Below are positions 13,381 to 19,413 of a stretch of 19,413 bases of DNA, in pieces (the stretch's first letter is position 1; every line of letters starts with the position of its first letter). The notes under the pieces were generated by a model. It ran no database searches. It worked only from the letters and a program-made list of their open reading frames with translations, and was not told where the DNA came from. Source of the DNA: Candidatus Komeilibacteria bacterium RIFCSPLOWO2_02_FULL_48_11 (GTDB taxonomy: Bacteria; Patescibacteriota; Patescibacteriia; UBA2169). The stretch lies in NCBI GenBank assembly GCA_001818435.1, contig MHKO01000047.1, forward strand, positions 13,266 to 32,678. The letters run 5' to 3'. Made by a program: the position numbers and the translations under genes.

Positions 13381-14304
13381 TTAATGTAATGATTTAAAAA
13401 ATTTATCTAATTCTTCCGGTAGCTGCGAAGTATACTCTTGGCGCTGGTTTTGCAAATCCTTAAATCCCAGTTTATTTGCATGCAAAAAAATCCGGCCCAG
13501 TTCCGCCAGCTTGATTCTTTTATTAGTATAAATCTTATCGCCCGCCAGCGGAAAGCCGAGGGAATTCAAGTGCACCCGGATTTGGTGGGTGCGGCCGGTA
13601 TGGATTTTCACGCGCAAGAGAGTGTGGTGGCGCAAGCGCTCCTGCACCCAGTACTCGGTTTTAGCTTCCTGGCCAATGGAGTGCTCGTCAGTCTGGGCCG
13701 CCATGCGGCGGCCGTCAGCGGCCGAGCGGCCAACCGGCTTATCAATAATGCCGTGTTCCTGGATTGGTGTCATAACGCCATGGACCAGGGCAACGTATTC
13801 TTTATCAATGGAATGGTTTTTAAACTGTTCTTTTAAATGATTGAACATGGCCTCGGTTCTGGCCACAACCATCAGGCCGGAAACGTCTTTGTCCAGGCGC
13901 TGGACAATGCCGGGCCGCAATTTATCGTCCCCGACATTGCTTATTTCCGGGTACTTGGCCAAGAGGCCATCAACCAAAGTCGGCTCATTAAGGCCCGCAG
14001 CCGGGTGCACGGCTAGGTTGGCTGGTTTTTCCAGAACAATGTAGTCCGGTGCTTCATCAATAATTTTGAATTTAACTTCAGTATTCGGCGCAACATTGGG
14101 CCGGATGGGAGCGGTTATGTCAGCCGTAATAATCTCATCACCTTTAAGAAAGAAGTGCGGGGCCACGGTTTTGTCATTAACCAAAATGGCTCCGCTTTTG
14201 ACGGCTTTCTGCAAATAAGACCGGGAGAAGCCAGGAAGTTTGGTTAAGAGCCACTTGTCCAAGCGTTGGCCTTTGTCGGTTGTTTCAACTTGGAATGTCT
14301 GCAT
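13381..14304 (-). CDS. RluA-family 23S rRNA pseudouridine synthase
   Basis: At 307 aa this has an N-terminal S4 RNA-binding domain (about 13-60; GQRLDKWLLTKLPGFSRSYL then VKSGAILVNDK) and the RluA catalytic domain. IVLEKPANLAVHPA (89-102) opens the catalytic domain. RLDKDVSGLMVVAR (136-149) is motif II, with D138 the catalytic aspartate by comparison with RluD. KIHTGRTHQIRVHL (233-246) and GDKIYTN close the active site. It is probably RluD-like, acting on large-subunit rRNA, but the exact site cannot be told. The ATG at 14304 was chosen; an upstream in-frame start at 14361 would translate the R3 repeat (its SLTPRDD is repeat-encoded). The gene lies between repeats R2 and R3. Confidence 0.93.
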   Translation of the reverse strand: MQTFQVETTDKGQRLDKWLLTKLPGFSRSYLQKAVKSGAILVNDKTVAPHFFLKGDEIITADITAPIRPNVAPNTEVKFKIIDEAPDYIVLEKPANLAVHPAAGLNEPTLVDGLLAKYPEISNVGDDKLRPGIVQRLDKDVSGLMVVARTEAMFNHLKEQFKNHSIDKEYVALVHGVMTPIQEHGIIDKPVGRSAADGRRMAAQTDEHSIGQEAKTEYWVQERLRHHTLLRVKIHTGRTHQIRVHLNSLGFPLAGDKIYTNKRIKLAELGRIFLHANKLGFKDLQNQRQEYTSQLPEELDKFFKSLH

Positions 14305-14330
14305 AATATTAATGTAGTTCCTAGTCAAAA

Positions 14331-14550
14331 TGTCATCCCGAGGCGTCAACGAGTGTGCCATAAGCAGTTAATGTGGCAAACATAGTAGCATGATTTACTG
14401 CTATGTATGGGTCACGCCGAGAGGATCCCATGGTTCGCGCAATTGCTAGGGGATCCTCTCGCCCCGCGACGTTGTGATTCGTTGATTTCCGTTGATTCGT
14501 TTCCCGCGTCCTTGGTTATTGGTGCCACGCGTTAGGGGCTCGGGATGACA
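14331..14550. repeat. Palindromic element family, copy R3, expanded by nested insertions
   Basis: About 220 bp with perfect 12-bp ends TGTCATCCCGAG and CTCGGGATGACA. An inner stem pairs GAGAGGATCCC (14419-14429) with GGGATCCTCTC (14450-14460). Extra sequence occupies both arms, including another hairpin near 14381-14405 and a GATTCGTTGATTTCCGTTG stretch in the right arm, so other repeats seem to have inserted into it. It fills the gap between the pseudouridine synthase and tRNA nucleotidyltransferase genes. Confidence 0.75.
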
Positions 14551-14551
14551 G

Positions 14552-15676
14552 TTATTTTAATCCCTGAACAAATTCTAAGGCTGCGGGTTTTGACTTTAAT
14601 TCTCCAGCCAATTGCTTTTGGCGGACTTTTTCCAAAATCTCGCCCACTTTGAGGCCGGGTTTAATTCCAAGCTCTTTCATAATATCATCCCCGGAAAGCA
14701 GAGGCTTAACAAGTTTAAAGCCGTGGCTTCCAGTTTTCTTTTTTATCTCGGCCATGCGCTCTTTTATCATTTCATAGTGATTGGTTAAAGCTTGGCCGTC
14801 TTGATTAATAGTGGCCAAGCCATCAACTAAAATGAGCTTAAGCAGGGTTTGAGAAGCTTTGTCCGGGTTGAAGAAATATTTTTCAATGGTGGTTGGCCGC
14901 ATCTTTTCCGGATGGCCATGCACTACAAGCATGTGGTAGCGCACGGCCCAAGCCACGCGCTCTGGTTTGACGTTAACATCCGGCGGAGCCGCGGCTTTTA
15001 TCCGGTTCAGAATTTTTTTGGTCAGATCAGCGCCAAACACGTCGTGCTCGTCAAAGCGAATTCGGTCAGTGCCGTCTTTGGCCGGGGTGCGCACCGTGGC
15101 TGGCTTGCCGATGTCGTGGAAAAGAGTGGCCGCAATAAGTTCTAAATCATCCCCGCCGGGAAATTCTTTTTGGAATTCTGCAGATGAGAGTTTCTCTAAA
15201 GCCAACCGGGTGTGCTGCCAGACATCGCCCTCGGTATGCCAGTTGTCGGGCTGGGGACAGCCTTTCATTTTAAGAAGCTCGGGTATGGTTTCGGCAATCG
15301 CGCCAGCCTCGTCCCATAAGTCCAAAGCCCCAACCGGATTAGCTTGGAATGATTTTAAGAATTCTTCGGCCATTATTTCCAAAGGCAGTACCCGCTTGTC
15401 GTCAATCTTGTCATTAATGTTGACTATCATGGTTTTGACGGTGTTCAGGGTTTGTTTTTCAATGACAAATCCGAGCTGGAGCGCAAAACGCAAAGCCCGC
15501 AACAGGCGCGAATAATCTTCTTGGAATCTGTCGGCGGCCTGGCCCACGGTGCGGATAATTTTGTCTTTCAAATCTTGCTGGCCATTGTTTTCATCAATCA
15601 GTCTGGCGGCCAGCAAATCATAAGCCATGGCATTGACGGTAAAATCGCGGCGGGCCAAATCATCCTCAATCGGCAA
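14552..15676 (-). pseudogene. cca: tRNA nucleotidyltransferase (CCA enzyme), C-terminal part after frameshift
   Basis: This frame continues the gene begun at 16026. It carries PIEDDLARRDFTVNAMAYD (the family motif joining the catalytic and neck domains), DYSRLLRALRFALQLGF (primer-tRNA and nucleotide-binding helix), and then an HD domain: HTEGDVWQHTRLAL and LIAATLFHDIGKPATV. CCA enzymes with HD domains add or repair the 3' CCA of tRNAs, and the HD part often has phosphatase or phosphodiesterase activity. The first codon given is only a TTG. The frame is open further upstream and encodes VPRFEVKTNPRLPIEDD, so the true junction is near 15700-15710. The whole two-frame gene would give about 490 aa, normal for this type. 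Ends 2 bases after repeat R3. Confidence 0.88.
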
Positions 15677-16026
15677 GCGCGGATTGGTTTTAACTTCAAA
15701 TCGCGGTACAAGCCTTGCTTGTGCAAAGAGAATTCAGTGCGCGGCAGAGCAATGTCGTAGATTTCGTCTTTCGGCTTGCCGATTTCATGAAATTTCCAGA
15801 CGCCAAAAGTCTTGCCAGCAAACACCACTTGGCCGCGGGTAGCTAAAAAATTCTCCAGCTCCTCGCCGGTCACGTGGCGCACCACCAAATCAATGTCAGT
15901 TATTTTTTTGCCGAGCAAAATATCGCGCACTGCCCCGCCCACCAGGTAAACTCCGGAGTTGGGAAAGGCCTCGGTCAAGTCAGCCAGCACCGGGAAAGCG
16001 GTTATTTTTGGAAAATTTGGAGTCAT
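15598..16026 (-). pseudogene. cca: tRNA nucleotidyltransferase (CCA enzyme), N-terminal part before frameshift
   Basis: The catalytic N-terminus of the same gene. GVYLVGGAVRDILLGK (25-40) is the G-G nucleotidyltransferase signature, TDIDLVV (43-49) holds the two metal-binding aspartates D44 and D46, and YDIALPRTEFS (90-100) the third-carboxylate region. Homology runs to about GLYR (105-108). After that this frame gives non-family sequence until its stop, while family sequence resumes in the next frame as FEVKTNPRLPIEDD. A single missing base near 15700-15710 explains the break. No slippery heptamer was found in the overlap. For an essential enzyme, an assembly or sequencing error is at least as likely as a real mutation. 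Repeat R4 ends 7 bases upstream of the ATG. Confidence 0.88.
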
Positions 16027-16032
16027 TTTTTA

Positions 16033-16139
16033 TACGTCATCCCGACCGACCCGCCGTACTCGGCGGGGAGTGGAGGGATCTCGTGGTTAACCCCTGAGAT
16101 CCCTCGACTCGGCGAGTACGCCTCGCTCGGGATGACGTA
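16033..16139. repeat. Palindromic element family, copy R4
   Basis: About 107 bp with perfect 13-bp ends TACGTCATCCCGA and TCGGGATGACGTA, and inner arms GGAGGGATCTC and GAGATCCCTCGACTC. It sits just upstream of the cca start. Confidence 0.88.
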
Positions 16140-16184
16140 GGTTATAAGGTTATTATACCATAGGTCCTGATTCTGCCCTAAACA

Positions 16185-16213
16185 TTGATTTTTGTCCAGT
16201 TTTGTTGTATAAA
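16185..16213 (+). promoter_or_regulatory. tRNA-Ile promoter
   Basis: TTGATT (16185-16190), 17 bases, TATAAA (16208-16213). The start point would be near 16220, about 39 bases before the mature tRNA. The 5' leader contains several CACGAAG repeats. Confidence 0.55.
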
Positions 16214-16258
16214 TACACGAAGAGGCACGAATATAAACACGAAGAAACACGAAGACGA

Positions 16259-16335
16259 AGGCGCATAGCTCAGCTGGTTAGAGCACGGCTCTTATAAAGC
16301 CGGGGTCCTGGGTTCGAGTCCCAGTGCGCCTACCA
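16259..16335 (+). tRNA. tRNA-Ile, anticodon UAU
   Basis: A complete cloverleaf can be folded by hand. Acceptor AGGCGCA (16259-16265) pairs fully with TGCGCCT; the D arm is GCTC...GAGC; the anticodon stem CGGCT/AGCCG encloses loop CTTATAA, giving anticodon TAT (UAU in RNA); the T arm is CTGGG-TTCGAGT-CCCAG. The discriminator is A and CCA is encoded (16333-16335). The UAU anticodon reads AUA directly. The AGG...CCUA ends are like those of other bacterial tRNA-Ile. Most bacteria instead use a CAU anticodon modified by TilS. A plus-strand gene begins 13 bases after the CCA. Confidence 0.93.
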
Positions 16336-16347
16336 GATTTCGTCCCT

Positions 16348-17316
16348 ATGTTGAAATCTATTCAATTAAAACTTTCAAAAGTAAAATACGGCAGAGATTC
16401 TCTCGGCGATGATATTTGCATTGAAATCGAGGCGCTCGGCAAGCTTTTGCGTGTTGATAAAAGAATTAATGCCGGAACGGCGACAGAAATAAACCGAGAA
16501 GTAGGCAGATTTGAAACCGATCGAGGATCATTTCAGGCCGAGGTTTTTATTAATGTCGTCGAAAAGGATTTGCTGTTTAATGATGCCGGCAGTACGAAAG
16601 GCAGTATAAAAGTTGATGCCGCTATCACTGAGCCGCAGCAGTTTATTTTCAAAGTCCATGTGAGAGAAACCCGTTCAATATTAGGAAAATTCTGGGGAAC
16701 GAAAACCGCAATTTTTGAAATAACTCTGGAAGCAGAAGTGTCGGACGCAATAAGATATGTGCAGGACGAAGGCGACGGGTGGCTCAAGGTTGTAATGGAA
16801 GACAGAGGGGTTACGGAATCTATGCCGGCGTATTTAAAGGTGAAAGTTGAACGTGTCGATGCAAAAAGAGAATACTTTACTATTTTAGAGGGACCTCATC
16901 GTGGCAAATTTGCTTCTGTTGCGCTACATGCAGACGGCTCTTCCAGGTTTATTTCTAATATCGAACACGAGCCACTGGCGCGGGCGATGTATTCTATTTC
17001 TCAAAAGACATTTATTATTCAGGGTAAAAAATATAAAACCGTTGATTATCCAGAATCTCCTTGGAAAAAGGGATTATATGACATTGAAATTCCAGATTAT
17101 CCTCATCAAGGCGGGGCAAGATATCCAGAAGCCCAGAGAGCTAAAATTTGGTTTAGAATCGGGCATTCTGGCGAGAGGTACCTGCATGCTGGCGGCAGAT
17201 CGCTTGGTTGCATGACCGTTATTGAAACGAAGCGTTGGATGGAGATTTATAACTCATTAATCAAAGCGCGCAAAGGTGACTTTATGAGCGTTGGCGCGCT
17301 TGAAGTAGTTGATTAA
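16348..17316 (+). CDS. Uncharacterised protein with L,D-transpeptidase (YkuD)-like C-terminus
   Basis: 322 aa. The start at ATG 16348 follows directly on the tRNA; a longer frame would run into the tRNA. Residues 1-170 are beta-rich and unrecognised (LKSIQLKLSKVKYGRDSLGD; FKVHVRETRSILGKFWGTKT). The C-terminal half resembles a YkuD-type catalytic domain: YFTILEGPHRGKFASVALHA, GLYDIEIPDYPH, FRIGHSGERYLHAGG and then R-S-L-G-C-M-T, with H280, S285, G287 and C288 matching the H...S-x-G-C signature of L,D-transpeptidases, which cross-link or modify peptidoglycan. There is no signal peptide, odd for a cell-wall enzyme. The usual arginine after G-C-[IV] is absent. The sequence has few of the GGCC-rich codon pairs abundant in neighbouring core genes, so it may be acquired. 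The next gene starts 7 bases later. Confidence 0.6.
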   Translation: MLKSIQLKLSKVKYGRDSLGDDICIEIEALGKLLRVDKRINAGTATEINREVGRFETDRGSFQAEVFINVVEKDLLFNDAGSTKGSIKVDAAITEPQQFIFKVHVRETRSILGKFWGTKTAIFEITLEAEVSDAIRYVQDEGDGWLKVVMEDRGVTESMPAYLKVKVERVDAKREYFTILEGPHRGKFASVALHADGSSRFISNIEHEPLARAMYSISQKTFIIQGKKYKTVDYPESPWKKGLYDIEIPDYPHQGGARYPEAQRAKIWFRIGHSGERYLHAGGRSLGCMTVIETKRWMEIYNSLIKARKGDFMSVGALEVVD

Positions 17317-17323
17317 CTTGCTT

Positions 17324-17854
17324 ATGTGTTTTACTTTCGCGCACAAAATAAAAATAATGTTTGTACTTTCTGTGATTGTCATCGTGGTTGCCGGAATATT
17401 TGCGTGGCAAAAATATCCTTTTGGAGTCAAGCGATATAAAACAATTACTCTTGGCATGCAAGCCGTGGAAGGCGCTGGAACTCATATTGGTTGGGCACCG
17501 CCAGACAATACCGTACCAGAAGAATCCGACTTTTATGTCTATTCACTTGGCGATGAAACTATGTGTATTGGGTCTGATTGCGGCATAGGTGGATATTTTG
17601 TGGAGTGTCTCGGCGGCTGGCTTTCAGGATATAAAGATATAGGGGAAGTATCGGACTATGGATTGCGTGATGCCGGGGTGAATATAAACAAACAAAAAAT
17701 TATCACGATCGCTGACAAAGATGCCAAAATCGTAGGTATTTACCCGGGCGCCAGCATCAGAAATCTGCCCTATATTATGCGCAATCATCGCGATCTCATT
17801 CCTGAAGACAGATTTAAGGGATGTTCAGATTTACTGCCTCGGAGGTGGAAATAA
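17324..17854 (+). CDS. Membrane-anchored hypothetical protein
   Basis: 176 aa, family not recognised. A short basic N-terminus (HKIKI) precedes one hydrophobic segment, MFVLSVIVIVVAGIFAW, then a domain expected outside the membrane with four cysteines (MCIGSDCG, VECLGG, KGCSD) that could form disulfides. The start is uncertain: ATG 17324 keeps the basic residues before the membrane helix; ATG 17357 would start at the helix itself; neither has a ribosome-binding site. It follows the YkuD-like gene by 7 bases and is probably co-transcribed with it. Both share a base composition unlike the core genes. Their pairing could reflect an enzyme with its membrane partner or inhibitor, but nothing in the sequence proves this. 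Confidence 0.6.
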   Translation: MCFTFAHKIKIMFVLSVIVIVVAGIFAWQKYPFGVKRYKTITLGMQAVEGAGTHIGWAPPDNTVPEESDFYVYSLGDETMCIGSDCGIGGYFVECLGGWLSGYKDIGEVSDYGLRDAGVNINKQKIITIADKDAKIVGIYPGASIRNLPYIMRNHRDLIPEDRFKGCSDLLPRRWK

Positions 17855-17907
17855 AAAACAGCCTCGCCGAATCCCGCCAGAGGCGGGCAGGCAGCAAGCC
17901 GTTTTTG
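17853..17907. terminator. Bidirectional terminator between convergent genes
   Basis: CCCGCC (17873-17878) and GGCGGG (17882-17887) form the core hairpin, with a T-run on the plus side (17902-17906) and an A-run on the left (17853-17858) giving a T-run on the minus strand. It ends the 17324 gene and the DHH-family gene. The CCCGCCAGAGGCGGGCAGGCAG core resembles a dispersed GC-rich repeat. Confidence 0.55.
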
Positions 17908-17938
17908 TATTATCAGCGCCATCCGCGATCATCTGTGG

Positions 17939-19102
17939 TTAAAACTTCGGCATCAATTCATCCCGCGGCGCGCGGCTGGTTAAAGTCTGCTTGATAACCG
18001 CAATGGCTTCAGTGGGCGAGGGCGAGGTGATTTGGCATTCAATAAAGTTGCGCGTGCCGGCCGGATTTAGGGGCGAGAAGATTTTGCGCAAATCAAAGCT
18101 GGGGCGGTGGGTATGGATAATGGCCTGCAAAAAAGCTCCTCTCGGGTAAAGCAGCACCACCACCTTGGCGGCAGGCGCGTGGGTCAAGAGGTCGTCAATA
18201 ATACTGCGCAAATCCTGTTCCGTGGTGGAGGTGGCTTCAAAATCATCATTAGTCACGGCTGACCAGAGCAGGGCGCATTCCGGCTCGGTGCGGAGCGCGG
18301 CCAAAGCCCGGCCCCAGAGCTGGAGGGTGCTGATGGGCTTGTTGCCATAGAGTTCGGCAATCACCTGGTCGCGCCGCCCGCCGCGGGCAATCAGTTCGCT
18401 GGCAATTGATAAAGTCCGGGGCGTAATATTGGTTGATTGGAAACTGTTTGATTCCGAGATAATGCCTAAAAGCAGGCAAGTGGCAATGTCGGCATCAATC
18501 AAATCTTTTTGCCAGACTTCAATCAAATTGAAAATAACTTCAGTGGTGGCCACGGCCGTCAGCTCAACCAAGTTCAGTTCCCCGAAATGTTCGTTGTCAG
18601 CCTGGTGGTCAATGTTGATTATGGGCGCTTCGTAAAAAAAAGCGGTGTGTTCGTCGTAAATGCGGCCCAAAGATTCCAAATCCGGCGTGTCCACGACAAT
18701 AATCAAATCATAAGGATAAGTGTGTTCCTTGATGGCGGGCAAAGGCAGGCGCAGATTTTTTTCCATGGGGGTGATGGTGATGACTAGCTTGTTGTCTTTA
18801 ACTTTGTAAGTCAGGCCGCGAATGTTATTGCCAGCCAATTCAAATTCAACCAGCACTTTGCCGGAAGTGGCCACAGTCGGGACGATGGCGCCATAGCCAG
18901 GCAAAAAAGCGCATTTGTGGGTTAAGCCCAAAGCCGCGTTATCAATGGCAATTGAAGCCTGCTTGCCTTGTTTTTTGGCCAGTAAATAAAACGCCAGAGC
19001 CGCGGCCAGTGAGTCGCCGGAAGGGTTGGCTCTGGTAGTAATGAGAAAGTGTTTTTTCTGACCAAGGTTGGTCAGAATCTGTTGGATGGGCTCAAGAGAC
19101 AT
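17939..19102 (-). CDS. DHH-family phosphoesterase-like protein with altered active-site motifs
   Basis: 387 aa, related to the NrnA/RecJ-like DHH/DHHA1 proteins (nanoRNase or pAp phosphatase). The fold landmarks are present: ITTRANPSGDSLAAALAF (21-38), IIVVDTPDLESLGRI (134-148), IINIDHQADNEHFGELN (161-177), TTEVIFNLI, GIISESNSFQSTN (213-225), and a C-terminal DHHA1 region. Several metal ligands differ from the consensus: PDGD reads PSGD (S28), DHH reads DHQ (Q167), and the usual D-T-G-S is E-S-N-S (E217). D30, D138, D165 and H166 remain. A stretch at about 75-130 looks inserted. It may be inactive, or work with an altered metal site. The ATG at 19102 lies about 39 nt downstream of the predicted transcription start. 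Confidence 0.85.
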   Translation of the reverse strand: MSLEPIQQILTNLGQKKHFLITTRANPSGDSLAAALAFYLLAKKQGKQASIAIDNAALGLTHKCAFLPGYGAIVPTVATSGKVLVEFELAGNNIRGLTYKVKDNKLVITITPMEKNLRLPLPAIKEHTYPYDLIIVVDTPDLESLGRIYDEHTAFFYEAPIINIDHQADNEHFGELNLVELTAVATTEVIFNLIEVWQKDLIDADIATCLLLGIISESNSFQSTNITPRTLSIASELIARGGRRDQVIAELYGNKPISTLQLWGRALAALRTEPECALLWSAVTNDDFEATSTTEQDLRSIIDDLLTHAPAAKVVVLLYPRGAFLQAIIHTHRPSFDLRKIFSPLNPAGTRNFIECQITSPSPTEAIAVIKQTLTSRAPRDELMPKF

Positions 19103-19147
19103 ACGGCTCTTTGTTTTGCGCTCTCGCTTTTATGTTTTTAAGAGGTA

Positions 19148-19176
19148 ATAGTACTCGATACTGCCAAGCCTGTCAA
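19148..19176 (-). promoter_or_regulatory. Promoter of the DHH-family gene
   Basis: On the minus strand, TTGACA (19176-19171), 17 bases, TACTAT (19153-19148). Confidence 0.65.
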
Positions 19177-19177
19177 T

Positions 19178-19283
19178 AATCCCGCACCTTTCTTTTTGTT
19201 CAATTGTTATCCGAATAACAAGAATGATGGTTGAGTTTTATAATCTATATTTTATGACAGCGACTAAGGAAAGGTGCGGGATT
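19178..19283. repeat. 15-bp inverted repeat bounding a divergent promoter region
   Basis: AATCCCGCACCTTTC (19178-19192) and GAAAGGTGCGGGATT (19269-19283) are perfect inverted repeats 76 bases apart. Inside lies a smaller palindrome, TTGTTAT-CCGA-ATAACAA (19204-19221). The left arm touches the minus-strand -35 box and the right arm overlaps the plus-strand one. It could be a regulator binding pair or the ends of a small element. Confidence 0.6.
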
Positions 19284-19310
19284 GATTTTTCAGTGGCGCG
19301 GCTGTAGGCT
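19282..19310 (+). promoter_or_regulatory. Possible promoter of the exported-protein gene; predicted leaderless
   Basis: TTGATT (19282-19287), 17 bases, TAGGCT (19305-19310), then 6 bases to the ATG at 19317. The -10 box is weak; the arrangement matches other leaderless candidates here. Confidence 0.4.
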
Positions 19311-19316
19311 TAATCT

Positions 19317-19413
19317 ATGTTCAAAGGGGGGATAAAATTTACCAAGATATTGGCAGCCGGATTGTTTGTCGGGCTGGGTTTGATATTGTTTTGCTCTCCG
19401 GCTGGGGCTGTTA
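19317..19413 (+). CDS. Start of an exported protein (signal peptide only)
   Basis: The first 32 codons of a gene that leaves the window. The peptide has a basic N-region (MFKGGIKFTK), a hydrophobic core (ILAAGLFVGLGLILF) and a small-residue end (CSPAGAV), a textbook Sec signal peptide with a likely cut after A-G-A. A lipoprotein reading through the cysteine is less likely because the residues before it are bulky. Nothing can be said of the mature protein. There is no ribosome-binding site; the predicted promoter implies a leaderless message. Confidence 0.6.
   Translation, partial: MFKGGIKFTKILAAGLFVGLGLILFCSPAGAV

Noticed and set aside
14305..14361. Longer pseudouridine synthase start at 14361
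   Set aside because: The extra residues are encoded by the R3 repeat and an AT-rich spacer; the family N-terminus begins at the ATG at 14304.
15650..15727. Programmed -1 frameshift in cca
   Set aside because: No X-XXY-YYZ slippery heptamer or following pseudoknot was found in the overlap; a lost base or assembly error is simpler.
16212..16260. CACGAAG repeats before the tRNA considered as a CRISPR array or tandem array
   Set aside because: Only three or four short, unevenly spaced copies of 7-8 bases, with no uniform spacers; more likely a simple dispersed repeat in the tRNA leader.
16333..17938. Integration island with attL/attR from the tRNA 3' end
   Set aside because: No second copy of the tRNA 3' sequence and no integrase gene were found in the window.
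19202..19213. CAATTGTTATCCG resembles half of the E. coli lac operator
   Set aside because: Only one side matches and the local palindrome is different; a short AT-rich match is weak evidence for a LacI-type operator in this distant lineage.

Overview
The window looks like chromosome from a small-genome, uncultivated bacterium, most likely of the Candidate Phyla Radiation (Patescibacteria, Parcubacteria-like). This is an inference from several traits: a long charged tail on ribosomal protein S6, diverged versions of single-copy housekeeping genes, a standard genetic code, tight gene packing, several toxin-antitoxin pairs, a GxxExxY protein, a translin homologue, and a very high load of palindromic intergenic repeats. 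No rRNA or phylogenetic marker good enough for a firm placement is present.

Layout. Positions 1-985 (minus) hold the start of ssb and all of rpsF, with a 96-bp gene-less inverted-repeat element between them. 1140-1773 is a RelB/RelE-type toxin-antitoxin pair behind a repeated terminator hairpin. 1801-3153 is a Trm11-like RNA methyltransferase carrying two in-frame repeat insertions. 3178-4827 (minus) is brnT-brnA followed two bases later by ychF. 4850-7105 is an accessory block: divergent promoters, a gene of unknown function with a hairpin-rich leader, a gene-free stretch that may hold mobile-element debris, and a three-gene unit of toxin, antitoxin and translin-family protein. 7196-10786 holds an acidic hypothetical protein and DNA polymerase I. 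10789-11248 is a compact element: one GxxExxY nuclease-like gene between 36-bp inverted repeats. 11280-12206 is holA. 12309-16026 (minus) is rpsT, gmk, an RluA-family pseudouridine synthase and a frameshifted tRNA nucleotidyltransferase. The gaps from gmk through the nucleotidyltransferase each carry a copy of one palindromic repeat family. A tRNA-Ile with anticodon UAU follows at 16259, then two plus-strand genes of less certain function (a YkuD-like protein and a membrane-anchored protein), a degenerate DHH-family protein on the minus strand, and the first 32 codons of an exported protein at the right edge.

Functionally, the core genes cover replication (ssb, polA, holA), translation and tRNA maturation (rpsF, rpsT, Trm11-like enzyme, RluA-family enzyme, CCA enzyme, tRNA-Ile, ychF) and nucleotide metabolism (gmk). 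Between them lie small accessory modules, several of which have a near-consensus promoter whose -10 box lies only 6-7 bases before the ATG, suggesting leaderless transcripts.

The strongest candidates for something undescribed are the GxxExxY cassette with its gene-less relative at 341-436, the ~105-220 bp palindromic family (four copies, one inside a coding sequence), and the toxin-antitoxin-translin operon.
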